The translations under genes and the position numbers were made by a program. Below, one piece after another: positions 16,898-24,817 of a stretch of DNA of 64,000 nucleotides. The notes under the pieces are model-generated. The model worked only from the letters and a program-made list of their open reading frames with translations, searched no databases and had not been told where the DNA came from. This DNA is from Phycisphaerae bacterium. GTDB lineage: Bacteria > Planctomycetota > Phycisphaerae > UBA1845 > UTPLA1. The stretch is from contig JAFGQA010000406.1 in the NCBI GenBank assembly GCA_016935885.1, forward strand, positions 17,356 to 81,355, given 5' to 3'. Each line of letters starts with the position of its first letter. Positions within the stretch are counted from its first letter, which is position 1.

Positions 16898-18271
16898 ATG
16901 TCGCGATCGTGTCTTCCCGCTGTCGTTCTCGCATTCGTGGGGACGCTTTCGACCCTGACCCACCACGTGCGCGCCCAGTCAAGCGGACCGGACCTCATCA
17001 CCGGCGACCTCTGGGACAAGATCAACCACTACGGTCCCCATGAACTGGGGAGCGGCATGACCGCATACGCCGTAGGCACCAGGGCCTGCAACATGGGCGA
17101 CGAGGAGGTAGCCTGGACTGGGTATACGAACCAGCACCCTGTCATCGCCACACAGCTCTACCGGCTCAAGGACGGGCGCTTCGAGCAGATCGGTATGTCC
17201 TGGGCCAGGCACTGCTTCCTCGCCTTGGCCAACGATTTCTGCGAACTCGGTTGCATCGTGCCGGACCCCTACACGGGAGACACCCTGGGCGTGGGTTGTT
17301 CCCACCCGTCCAATTCGGATCTGAATGGTCTACAGAGCAGGCTTGGACCGCGCGGTCAGGTCAACGCCTTCACGGGCGACTTCCCGTATCATTTCTCTGA
17401 GGTTCCGTATCCGCCACAGTATTACCACGTCGACTACGGGCGTCGGCTCCGAGCGCACGATGCCGATCTGGATCCTGAGCAGGAAGGTGGGGGAGACCTG
17501 TTCATGGAGGTCCAGCAGATTGCCGCGGACGATGCACTGGCCGGCAACGGGACGAACAATGTGTCCTACCGTCCCGTGACGAGCGAGCCCGGTGGTGACA
17601 TGTATGTGCTGAGCTGGAGCGGCTCCGTCGTCGAGCAGACACCTGCCATCTGTGCCTGGAAGGTGCAGGACGATTCGGTCCAGGAGACCTTCGTGCAAAT
17701 ACCCAACGAAGGGCTTCTCATTCTCGCCGCCAAGGTGACCCATCTGGGCGACGAACTGTGGCACTATGAATACGCGTTGTACAACATGAATTCGGACCGA
17801 TCGGGGCAATCCTTCATTGTGCCACTGTCCCTGGGCACCTCGGTTGCAAACGTCGGCTTCCACGATGAGGATCATCACAGTTCCGATGGCGATCCTTATG
17901 TACCCGGGAGTTTCAGCACCACCGATTGGGTCCCTACGGTCGGCCCCATGCAGGTAGCCTGGGCGACGGATACATACGACACGGACATTCAGGCGAACGC
18001 CCTGCGGTGGGGGACGTTGTACAACTTCCGGTTTGACGCCGACGCGCCACCGAAATCCGGCGAGGTAACCATCGGCCTGTTCAAGCCTGGCACGCCTTCG
18101 CAGGTCTCGGCGACCACGCTGGTCCCAGACTCGTGGCCACCTGTGAATCCTTCCACCGACATCCCCGCCACCTTGTCCGGAGCACGAGCGGTTCTGGTGT
18201 TCCTGTTCCTGGCCGTGGGGGCGGCTCTCCTCCGTCGTCGCCGCACGCGGCCGGAGCCCGCAAAGGCTTAA
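16898..18271 (+). CDS. Secreted protein with C-terminal membrane anchor, function unknown
   Basis: The 457-residue protein starts at the ATG at 16898 with GAGGAG 5 bases before it. It has a signal peptide (to about residue 27, cleavage near VRAQS), a long body with paired cysteines (CFLALANDFCELGC) and a C-terminal hydrophobic stretch (about residues 425-445) followed by RRRRTRPEPAKA. This tripartite end resembles bacterial C-terminal sorting signals, but there is no PEP motif. I recognise no enzyme family. It belongs with the surface-protein genes on either side in theme, although it points the other way. Confidence 0.72.
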   Translation: MSRSCLPAVVLAFVGTLSTLTHHVRAQSSGPDLITGDLWDKINHYGPHELGSGMTAYAVGTRACNMGDEEVAWTGYTNQHPVIATQLYRLKDGRFEQIGMSWARHCFLALANDFCELGCIVPDPYTGDTLGVGCSHPSNSDLNGLQSRLGPRGQVNAFTGDFPYHFSEVPYPPQYYHVDYGRRLRAHDADLDPEQEGGGDLFMEVQQIAADDALAGNGTNNVSYRPVTSEPGGDMYVLSWSGSVVEQTPAICAWKVQDDSVQETFVQIPNEGLLILAAKVTHLGDELWHYEYALYNMNSDRSGQSFIVPLSLGTSVANVGFHDEDHHSSDGDPYVPGSFSTTDWVPTVGPMQVAWATDTYDTDIQANALRWGTLYNFRFDADAPPKSGEVTIGLFKPGTPSQVSATTLVPDSWPPVNPSTDIPATLSGARAVLVFLFLAVGAALLRRRRTRPEPAKA

Positions 18272-18491
18272 CTTCGCTTCTGCCGTTCCTGTTACGCCGA
18301 TTCGCGGGCATCATCAGGCGTGCCGAAGTCGGGGGAATTCCACCATCGCGAACATGGCGAACATCGTCGGCGATGTGTAGTCCCGTAAGCTCGGGTGTGC
18401 GGGCCAATGTGTGATCGCTCCAGAGCAGCGAAACACCGTGAGTCGGTCCAGCCGATGCGCCGCTTCACCGTCGAGCCACGAGGCAGCGAGT

Positions 18492-18899
18492 CTACCCGTT
18501 GACGTGTACGAGCAGACGCCGCGTTGAGCCGTGGTGACGGTGTTCCCATAGATAGATGCCTTGCCACGTGCCCAGACCGAGCCGGCCGTCGACGATCGGG
18601 ATCGACAATGACGGCGCCGTCAAGGCGGCCTTGATATGCGAGGGCATGTCGTCGGCGCCCTCGGCGGTGTGGGTATAGAGCGGGTCATCCTCCGGCACGA
18701 GTCGATCCAGCCGTGCCTCCAGGTCCCGCCGCGCCGATGGGTCGGCGTTCTCCTGAATGATCAGGCTCGCCGACGTGTGCTGCACGATGACGGTGCAGAG
18801 CCCCTCGCGGCAGCGGGCCTCGCGTACGACGGCTTGGACGTCGGCGGTGATCTCGCATAACCCCTGCCCGCGGGTTCGAACGCTAATCCGACTGGTCAT
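18492..18899 (-). CDS. YjbQ/UPF0047 family protein
   Basis: The 135-residue protein has the full family signature: VIVQHTSASLIIQENADP at about residues 38-55, DDMPSHIKAAL in the middle and GRLGLGTWQGIYLWEHR toward the end, including the conserved histidines and glutamate. Members are small single-domain proteins; some have been reported to have thiamine-phosphate synthase side activity, but the physiological role is uncertain. It stands alone on its strand. The ATG is preceded by GAGAGA. Length is typical for the family. Confidence 0.9.
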   Translation of the reverse strand: MTSRISVRTRGQGLCEITADVQAVVREARCREGLCTVIVQHTSASLIIQENADPSARRDLEARLDRLVPEDDPLYTHTAEGADDMPSHIKAALTAPSLSIPIVDGRLGLGTWQGIYLWEHRHHGSTRRLLVHVNG

Positions 18900-19056
18900 T
18901 CTCTCGACCTCGTATACTCGGTTGTGGGCGGTCGGTCAGTGCCCTGGCGGTGTCACGCGGAACAGAGTGATCGAACAACTGCCTGACTCCCGTCAAGACG
19001 TCTGTGTTGCTCAGCAAGTGCTCGGAATCCCTCTTATCGTAGCACGCGAGGCGAGT

Positions 19057-19115
19057 GGATGCCCCACGGGTAAGCTCCGCCGCCGCTGGCGGCTCCGCTT
19101 GCCCATACAATCCCG
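19057..19115. repeat. Family C repeat, copy 1
   Basis: The sequence runs from GGATGCCCCACGGGTAAGC to GCTTGCCCATACAATCCCG, which are partly complementary arms around the inner stem GCCGCC-GCT-GGCGGC. A closely similar copy is at 24610-24667 inside a larger palindromic element. It is noncoding. Confidence 0.75.
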
Positions 19116-19250
19116 CTGAACACATGCGGCATCCGTGGGCCCGCGTCCGGCGCGGATGTCTCCTGCGCCTTCGGCGCTGCTTACACGACAGTGGCACGCG
19201 GCCAGCCTCGCGGCGATTGCGGCGTCTGGAGTCGCGCAGGAATCACGCAG

Positions 19251-19386
19251 ACGGTTGACCTGCCTGCCCGCGGGCAGGTCCGCCAAACGGCAAGCCAACG
19301 AACCAGCCAAACGGCGCAAGCGGCAGGCGCAGCGCGTAAACGGTTGGCCCGCCTGCCTGCGGGCAGGTCCGCCAAACGGCAAGCCA
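19251..19386. repeat. Family D repeat, two direct copies
   Basis: Two 47-bp copies at 19251-19297 and 19340-19386 begin ACGGTTG and end CCGCCAAACGGCAAGCCA; they differ at few positions. Each has the hairpin CCTGCC(C/T)GCGGGCAGG. Shorter pieces with TCCGCCAAACGGC are at 22063-22081 and 52800-52818. The repeat is therefore dispersed in the genome as well as duplicated here. Confidence 0.8.
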
Positions 19387-19446
19387 GCAAGTGAGCAGCA
19401 AGGCAGCCAAGCGGCACAGTCTCTCGTGTCGCGCCTGCGCGATGCC

Positions 19447-21048
19447 TTATTGCTTTTTGAAGCCCAGCATGATCGCTGCGTTGCCGGTCGGCGCCTCCGC
19501 GGTGATGTCAATCTTGTACGAGGCCACCGTCACGGTGCCGGAATCCGTTTCCACCGTCGTGGGGAAGATTTCCTTGGGCAGCGTGACGGTGTAGGTGCTC
19601 GCCGCCGAAAGCGTCAGGTCGCTGTTCGCCACGACGAAGGTCCCTCGTTCGCTTTCGAAGCCCGTCGGCGACGTCGCCCAGGTGGCGGCGGCATCCATTT
19701 CCCCGTTTAGCTGTCGCCCGTCTCCTTCGGCCTCGTAGAAGATCTGGAAGGTGTAGTCGCAGCCGGTCAAGTACGCGCCGGTCTCATCCGGCGGCGGGTT
19801 GAAGACCAGGACAAGGTCCTGGGTGCCGTCGAACAGAATCGGCTTTTCGGGCGTGCCGTTGACCGTGGCGTCCGTGACGTCGAAGTCGGTCAGCGTGCCG
19901 GAAACGCCGTACTGGAGCAGCTTCGGGATGTTCTTGAAGACGTAGTTGATCATCCGCGCGTGCTGTTCGGTGGTGCCGTCGTCGAAGGAGACCTCGGCGG
20001 TGAAGGTGTCGCCGGCGTCCATCTCGTCGTTCGGCCGGACGAACGCCTCGAACCGGTCGGTGACCTCGTCGAACGCATAGTCGATGCTCGCCCAATTGGT
20101 GTGGGCCAGGCCGTGCTCGCTGTCGTCGGTCTTGTCCGCATCCGGCAGGTAGGTCGGCCCCGGGGTCTCGAGCAACTCGACGGCGGTGATACTGCGCGTG
20201 GCGCCCGGTTCCATCATCGCTTCGAAGGTGATGACGGTGTCGGTCGACAGGGCGGCGCTGATCTCCGCATCGCTCCCGCTGTAGTATGTTTCAGCCTGCT
20301 CGGCGCTGATCTTCAGGTTCATGAAGAAGTTGACGCGAACATCCGCCGGAGCACCGCTGCCGGCCCCGTCGCCGTCAAAATCATCGACGATGCCATCCCC
20401 GTCGTCGTCCGCGTCGAGCATGTCGATCAGGCCGTCCTCGTCCTTGTCGGTGCCCCGCTGCGCGTCCGACTGCCCGCGGGCCTCGTCGCCCTTGCCGACA
20501 GAGGCAAGGCCCACCGGGATGCCGTTGCCATCAAGCCGCACGGACAGGTCCGAATCGACCAGGTCCGCCACGTCCCCGTCGCTGCCTGGATTCAGGGCTT
20601 GTTGATCCGGATTGGCCGGGAGGTTGATTGTGCCGAGGTTCGCGTCTCGGTCCATTGCCAAACCGGTCAGTCCTTCGCCGTCCGCCGTCCCAAACAGAAC
20701 CGGACCGACCGCTCGTCCGTCTGACCCGAGAATGGTGACCATGAAGGAGTTGCCAGTCTCGGAGGCGGGGATGTCGAGTTCGAAACTGCCCGATGCGTCG
20801 GTTTCGGCGCGATAGATCTCGCCTGTTTCATCGCTCTGCGCTATCACGGCGTAGCCCTCATCCACGGCACGCTCCTGCGAGCCGGCCTTGACTCTTGCCG
20901 CATCGGGGGCCTTGATCTGCCCCGATAGCACGGTTCCGCCGGAACCGCCATCGCCCGGTCCACCCGGGAGACCCGCGTCGCAACTGAAGACCGCACCGAT
21001 AACCGCCAGGCACAATCCAACGACAAGGCAGCGCGTTCGCAAAGACAT
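19447..21048 (-). CDS. Lipoprotein with calcium-binding thrombospondin-3-like segment
   Basis: The 533-residue protein starts at the ATG at 21048, about 8 bases after AAGGAAG; an open frame extends further upstream but has no signal sequence. The start MSLRTRCLVVGLCLAVIGAV is followed by a lipobox-like VFSC with C23 as the lipidated cysteine. A glycine-rich linker, a carboxypeptidase-regulatory-like beta domain and an aspartate-rich segment, DKDEDGLIDMLDADDDGDG, follow; the latter is a thrombospondin type 3 calcium-binding motif. The remainder is beta-rich. It is probably an outer-membrane or surface lipoprotein of unknown role. Confidence 0.8.
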   Translation of the reverse strand: MSLRTRCLVVGLCLAVIGAVFSCDAGLPGGPGDGGSGGTVLSGQIKAPDAARVKAGSQERAVDEGYAVIAQSDETGEIYRAETDASGSFELDIPASETGNSFMVTILGSDGRAVGPVLFGTADGEGLTGLAMDRDANLGTINLPANPDQQALNPGSDGDVADLVDSDLSVRLDGNGIPVGLASVGKGDEARGQSDAQRGTDKDEDGLIDMLDADDDGDGIVDDFDGDGAGSGAPADVRVNFFMNLKISAEQAETYYSGSDAEISAALSTDTVITFEAMMEPGATRSITAVELLETPGPTYLPDADKTDDSEHGLAHTNWASIDYAFDEVTDRFEAFVRPNDEMDAGDTFTAEVSFDDGTTEQHARMINYVFKNIPKLLQYGVSGTLTDFDVTDATVNGTPEKPILFDGTQDLVLVFNPPPDETGAYLTGCDYTFQIFYEAEGDGRQLNGEMDAAATWATSPTGFESERGTFVVANSDLTLSAASTYTVTLPKEIFPTTVETDSGTVTVASYKIDITAEAPTGNAAIMLGFKKQ

Positions 21049-21318
21049 GATGGTGCTTCCTTTCCACTCGGCGAAATGTGAAGCGTTCTGAGAGAGAGAC
21101 GAGTTGTGCTTGAGCCGACTGCGCGACAAGCACGATGGGTGCTTCCACCCCCCGCGCATCGGCCGGAGCGGCGTGTGACTTGACTCAGAAGACGCCTTCT
21201 TGTCGTCGTCGGTCCAACGCCCGAGCGGCCGGAAAGCGGCCTGTCTGCGCTCCTGAGTGCAGCGAGCCGGATATCGGGCGGGAGAGGTCGGTGGCGAGTT
21301 GTGTCAACGCCTATTCGG

Positions 21319-22002
21319 TCACGGTTGTCGCAGCAGCGCCGTCAGCCCGTTGAGGTCTTCGAATTCGTAGTCCGGCTCCTCGGTACCGATATCGTGAATT
21401 CGGTGCGTCCGATTCAGCCAGCCGCTTCGGATGCCGGCGGCGATGGCGCCACCTACGTCGCTGTGCAGCGAGTCGCCGACGTGGATGACGCGGTCTCGGC
21501 GCCAGCCAGTCTTCATCAGCGCTGCCTCGAATATCCGTGGGTCGGGCTTGTAGAACCGGGCCTCCTCGGACGTGACCAGGTCGTGTACTTTGACGCTGTG
21601 CTTGGCCAAGGCCGCCTCGGCATCGGCGTGATCGGCATTGGAGACGATGCAGATCGGTATGTTGAAGCCGTCCAGAAACGCCTTCGCTTCGGGCTGTAGC
21701 GGCGGATTCTGCCAGTACTCCACGAGCATCCTGACGTATGGAATGGGATCCACCTCGGCGCCGAGTTCCGCCATCGTCTCGACAAGCGTCTTCACCTCCA
21801 AGTCGAACAGTGTCAGAAACCTGTCACCATTGATGGACTCGAGTGCCGACAGGAATCGCTCACCCCAGATGATGCTGAGCTGACCTGCCGTGAGGGAGAC
21901 GCCGGCGTCCTTGACGATGCAGCCGCAGGTCCGCTCGACGGCCTCGCGGTCGCCCGTCGTTAGCGTCCCGTACAGGTCCATTAAGATCCCGTCCAGTTCC
22001 AT
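21319..22002 (-). CDS. HAD-superfamily hydrolase
   Basis: The 227-residue protein begins MELDGILMDLYGTLTTGD, where DLYGTL is HAD motif I with the nucleophile aspartate; the second position commonly held by aspartate is tyrosine, as in several dehalogenase-like members. Motif II serine-asparagine is in CIVSNADH, motif III lysine in FYKPDPRIFEAAL, and motif IV is HVGDSLHSDVGGA. The cap is helical. This start was chosen over one 19 codons upstream because AGGAAG lies before it and the motif starts the chain. Substrate cannot be predicted; a phosphatase is most likely. It is downstream of mnmE on the same strand. Confidence 0.85.
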   Translation of the reverse strand: MELDGILMDLYGTLTTGDREAVERTCGCIVKDAGVSLTAGQLSIIWGERFLSALESINGDRFLTLFDLEVKTLVETMAELGAEVDPIPYVRMLVEYWQNPPLQPEAKAFLDGFNIPICIVSNADHADAEAALAKHSVKVHDLVTSEEARFYKPDPRIFEAALMKTGWRRDRVIHVGDSLHSDVGGAIAAGIRSGWLNRTHRIHDIGTEEPDYEFEDLNGLTALLRQP

Positions 22003-22125
22003 CGCGTTCTTCCTCGTACCGGCCACAGGAAGACCATGCCGATTCGCCCGGTTCGTCATCGGTCCGCCAAACGGCCAAGCCGCGGTGGGTCAGGCAATCG
22101 CCGCCTCGACAGACTGAAACGTGGC

Positions 22126-22172
22126 CACTGCCTCCAACAAAGACCAGTATCACTGCTTCCAACAAAGATCAG
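22126..22172. repeat. 25-bp direct repeat, two units
   Basis: CACTGCCTCCAACAAAGACC and what follows to 22150 is repeated from 22151 with two changes in 22 bases. It lies between mnmE and the HAD gene, just after a family D fragment (22063-22081). It has no evident function. Confidence 0.7.
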
Positions 22173-22227
22173 CGCCGCGTCTCCATCCTCGCGGCGATTC
22201 CATCGGAATGCAACCGCCGATCACTTG

Positions 22228-23868
22228 CTACTTGCCGACGCAGAACCGGGAGAAAATCCGACCGAGCATGTCCTCGGTTTGTTCCTCACCCACGAGCATC
22301 CCGAGCGCACGCGACGCTGTACGCAGTTCCTCGGCCACGAGTTCGGCGTCATCCAGGCTATCGTCACGGCCGGCGGCCAGATCGATGGCGTTCTCCAGGG
22401 CGCCAATGGCCTGCTGCAAGGCTTCGCGGTGCTCGGCCATCAGCGCGATGGCCGCATCGTGAACGTCGACCGGCCGACCTTCCAGCGCGCGCCGGATGGC
22501 GTTCTTCAAAACGTCGCAGCCCGTGCCAGTCGCGGCGCTGGTCGCACAGACGGGCAGGTGCCAGGAGGACGCCAGCTCCTCCACGGCGGCCGCCTGATGT
22601 TCATGCGAGGCAAGATCGCACTTGTTGGCGACGAGGATACCGGGGGCTTCGATCTTAGTGGAACGAGCGTCGCAGGCATTCCTGATGTCAATCACGTGCA
22701 GAATCAGGTCGGCGTCCTCGATCGCCCGACGCACGGCGACCTGAGTCCTGGCGTCCAGTTCGGTCCTGGCCTCCTCGATGCCGGCGACGTCGACCAGCAA
22801 GCACTCCGTCTCGCCAATCGTCAGCGGCGCGGAGAGGATGTCGCGCGTGGTGCCTGCCACCGGGGCACAGATCGCCCTGTCCAGTCCCGTCAGGACGTTG
22901 AGCAGGCTGGATTTGCCAACATTAGGCGGGCCGACAAGGAGGACGCGCGGAAGCTGCCCCCAACGCTCGGCGAGCAGACCGGCTGCCGCGGTGGCCTTCA
23001 AGGCCTTGCACACCATGCCGAGACGGTCGAGAAGCTGCGTGGGCGTGATGAACTCGATCGGCTCGTCGGAGAAATCGAGCGCACCCTCGACCAGCGAAAG
23101 CAGATCGGCCAATTCCTCGCGGGCGGCATAGGCGGCCTTGCCCAAGGCGCCGTGCAGCAACCGCTGGGCGGCCTGGAGCTGGTGATCGGAGCGGGCGGCA
23201 ATCAGCCCGGCGATGGCGTGCACCTGCGACAGATCGAAGGCTCCCGCGAGGTAGGCCCGAGCCGTGAACTCGCCCGGCTCGGCACGGCGGGCCCCGGCTG
23301 CCAGACATGCTTCTACTGTCATGGCAAGCACGCCCGGCGCGCCGAGCAGGTGCAACTCGACCACGTCCTCGCGCGTGTAGCTGCGCGGGGCACGGAACAG
23401 GTAAACGGCAGCGGGTAGCGTGACATCATCCAGCCTAACGGTGCCGTGAGTATACTGGGGGACTACTCCAGAACCTCCTGTACTACTAATGATTGGGATC
23501 TTCGCGTCTCGCGAAGAAACCTGTGGCACCGGCGTCTCGCCGGTGGGGTCACGGGCGGGACGCCCGTGCCACACTTTGGTTGCGGCCGGAGGCCGCGCTG
23601 TGGCATGGGGGTCTGGCCTGTGACGTAACACCGGCGGGACGCCGGTGCCACAGTCCCCGGTGACACAGTTCCCGGTGACACCGTTCCCCGTGACACCGTT
23701 CTGAGACGGGCTCGCGCCCTTGGTGAGACCCGCCGATGTGGTCCCGTCGTCGGGCGTAAAAAGCCGGCCGGCGATCCGGATCGCATCGGGACCACTGAGC
23801 CGCACAATCCCGCGGAGAGCGGGGCCAAGTGGCGAGCTGATGGCGACGATGGTGTCGTCGAGGTTCAT
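22228..23868 (-). CDS. mnmE: tRNA modification GTPase MnmE with an in-frame repeat-derived insertion
   Basis: MnmE, with MnmG, makes the 5-carboxymethylaminomethyl modification on wobble U34 of certain tRNAs. The 546-residue reading starts MNLDDTIVAISSPLGPALRG. The G domain shows GPPNVGKSS (K319), GTTRD, DVAG (usual DTAG) and NKCD; the end FCVGK is the family's FC(I/V)GK tail that holds the reactive cysteine. The family norm is about 450 residues. The excess is a segment at about residues 52-137 encoded by palindromic repeats, in the N-terminal folate-binding domain. No ribosome-binding site precedes the ATG; an in-frame ATG at 24006, overlapping the stop of the upstream thioesterase gene (ATGA), could start a protein 46 residues longer. 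Confidence 0.9.
   Translation of the reverse strand: MNLDDTIVAISSPLGPALRGIVRLSGPDAIRIAGRLFTPDDGTTSAGLTKGASPSQNGVTGNGVTGNCVTGDCGTGVPPVLRHRPDPHATARPPAATKVWHGRPARDPTGETPVPQVSSRDAKIPIISSTGGSGVVPQYTHGTVRLDDVTLPAAVYLFRAPRSYTREDVVELHLLGAPGVLAMTVEACLAAGARRAEPGEFTARAYLAGAFDLSQVHAIAGLIAARSDHQLQAAQRLLHGALGKAAYAAREELADLLSLVEGALDFSDEPIEFITPTQLLDRLGMVCKALKATAAAGLLAERWGQLPRVLLVGPPNVGKSSLLNVLTGLDRAICAPVAGTTRDILSAPLTIGETECLLVDVAGIEEARTELDARTQVAVRRAIEDADLILHVIDIRNACDARSTKIEAPGILVANKCDLASHEHQAAAVEELASSWHLPVCATSAATGTGCDVLKNAIRRALEGRPVDVHDAAIALMAEHREALQQAIGALENAIDLAAGRDDSLDDAELVAEELRTASRALGMLVGEEQTEDMLGRIFSRFCVGK
23500..23700. repeat. Family A-type hairpin array and 15-bp tandem repeat inside mnmE
   Basis: Five consecutive perfect hairpins, each with a 3-base loop, stand at 23500-23516 (CTTCGCG-TCT-CGCGAAG), 23527-23545 (CACCGGCG-TCT-CGCCGGTG), 23550-23568 (CACGGGCG-GGA-CGCCCGTG), 23582-23596 (GCGGCC-GGA-GGCCGC) and 23629-23647 (CACCGGCG-GGA-CGCCGGTG). 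They are followed by three 15-bp tandem units at 23656-23700, with a fourth degenerate unit before them, encoding NGVTG, NGVTG, NCVTG and DCGTG. No stop codon arises in the mnmE frame. Confidence 0.85.
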
Positions 23869-24002
23869 AGATTGCATTTGAGACAGCGCCGTGACCGTTC
23901 GGGACAAGAACGCCGCGGTGAAGCCGACCGTGTCCCCGAGTGTGCCGCGATGGACGGCTGTGCGCCCCGCGCGCGGGCCAAGCAGCAGCCGAGCCCGCCA
24001 CG

Positions 24003-24467
24003 TCATTCGTGGTAAGAGGCCTCCTCCTCGACCATCTTCTTCCAACGGCTCTCGGCGGCGGCGGACTCTGGAACAAGCGCAGGAAGACCGTGCGGGATCG
24101 CCTTGCCGGACGGGTCCACCGTGCAAAACAGGAACGTGCCCGTGGCCACCAGGGCCGGGTCGTTCTTCGGCTGGAGCTTCCGAGCGTCCACCCGGATGCC
24201 GATGGTGCACTCACCGACGTAGTCCACGCGGCCGGTCAGCCGGACGATCTCCCCGAGGCGAGCCGGGTCGCGCATGGACAGATTGCGGACCGACATGAAG
24301 ACCATCGGTCGAAACTCATCAAAGCAATCCTGAGCGGCGATGTACGCCGCGTGGGTACACCAATCGACGCACCGCGCGCCGTACAGCGTCTTGTGGTGGT
24401 TGAGGTCTTCGCTTTTCACGAGATATGTTGTCGTGATGGCTCGGTTGTGTGCATCCTCTGGAGGCAT
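24003..24467 (-). CDS. Hotdog-fold acyl-CoA thioesterase
   Basis: The 154-residue protein starts MPPEDAHNRAITTTYLVKSE, with AAGGGG a few bases before the ATG at 24467. It matches acyl-CoA thioesterases of the YciA/BFIT type: NHHKTLYGARCVDWCTHAAY contains the conserved N-x-x-x-T-x-(Y/F)-G-G/A core of the hotdog helix, and FRPMVFMSVRNLSMRDPARL and VGECTIGIRVDARKL form the beta sheet. It would hydrolyse acyl-CoA esters. Its stop overlaps an in-frame ATG of the mnmE frame. The start could be moved upstream by 34 codons, but those codons fall within a palindromic element. Confidence 0.82.
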   Translation of the reverse strand: MPPEDAHNRAITTTYLVKSEDLNHHKTLYGARCVDWCTHAAYIAAQDCFDEFRPMVFMSVRNLSMRDPARLGEIVRLTGRVDYVGECTIGIRVDARKLQPKNDPALVATGTFLFCTVDPSGKAIPHGLPALVPESAAAESRWKKMVEEEASYHE

Positions 24468-24492
24468 GGCAGGCCCCTTCGTTTCCACACGT

Positions 24493-24746
24493 AAAGGCCC
24501 CCGACCCTGATCGGGTACGTGTTTGGCGTTCAAAACGGGGCGGCACGGGTAACGAGCGACGCGCCCCACGGGGGCGGGTCGCTCGTTACCCGTGGGAACA
24601 GGCTCGAATGGATGCCCACGGGCAAGCTCCGCCGCCGCTGGCGGCTTCGCTTACCCATGCCATCCCGGTAACCACGCATCTGGCCGGGGGTACGTTCGCC
24701 CAGCCACACCGCATGAACGCCAAACACGTCCAAGCTCGGGGGCTTT
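24493..24746. mobile_element. Nested palindromic element between rsmA and the thioesterase gene
   Basis: An outer pair of inverted repeats, ACGTGTTTGGCGTTCA at 24517-24532 and its exact complement at 24714-24729, extends imperfectly outward to AAAGGCCCCCGA (24493-24504) and TCGGGGGCTTT (24736-24746). Inside is a perfect 17-bp stem, CACGGGTAACGAGCGAC at 24544-24560 with its complement at 24578-24594, whose loop adds CGCCCC/GGGGCG. The second family C copy (24610-24667) lies next to it. The whole 254 bp looks like a nonautonomous mobile element or a nest of several; it has no reading frame. Confidence 0.7.
24610..24667. repeat. Family C repeat, copy 2
   Basis: This copy has GGATGCCCACGGGCAAGC, the inner stem GCCGCC-GCT-GGCGGC and GCTTACCCATGCCATCCCG. 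It matches the copy at 19057-19115 at nearly all positions. It lies inside the 254-bp palindromic element. Confidence 0.75.
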
Positions 24747-24817
24747 CCTGGCTCCCTCGCGGCAACCGTGCGCGGCGGAACTACAACTGCGTAGTATAGA
24801 GCATAGGCGTCCGGCCG

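Larger units (their letters stand above)
18900..19446. other. Intergenic region rich in dispersed repeats
   Basis: These 547 bases hold no recognised gene. They contain one family C repeat (19057-19115) and two direct copies of a family D repeat (19251-19297 and 19340-19386), with the sequence around them also rich in short GC palindromes. The only open frames overlap the repeats and have the skewed composition expected of translated palindromes. Confidence 0.6.

Noticed and set aside
19011..19511. Leftward open frame of 166 codons between YjbQ and the lipoprotein
   Set aside because: It is a translation of family C and D repeats and overlaps the end of the lipoprotein gene.
22036..23418. 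Rightward open frame opposite mnmE
   Set aside because: Antisense to the conserved GTPase; no ribosome-binding site or domain.
20000..24000. Phage-defence island
   Set aside because: HAD hydrolase, MnmE, thioesterase and RsmA are housekeeping types; no nuclease, helicase, toxin-antitoxin pair or retron pattern is seen in the window.
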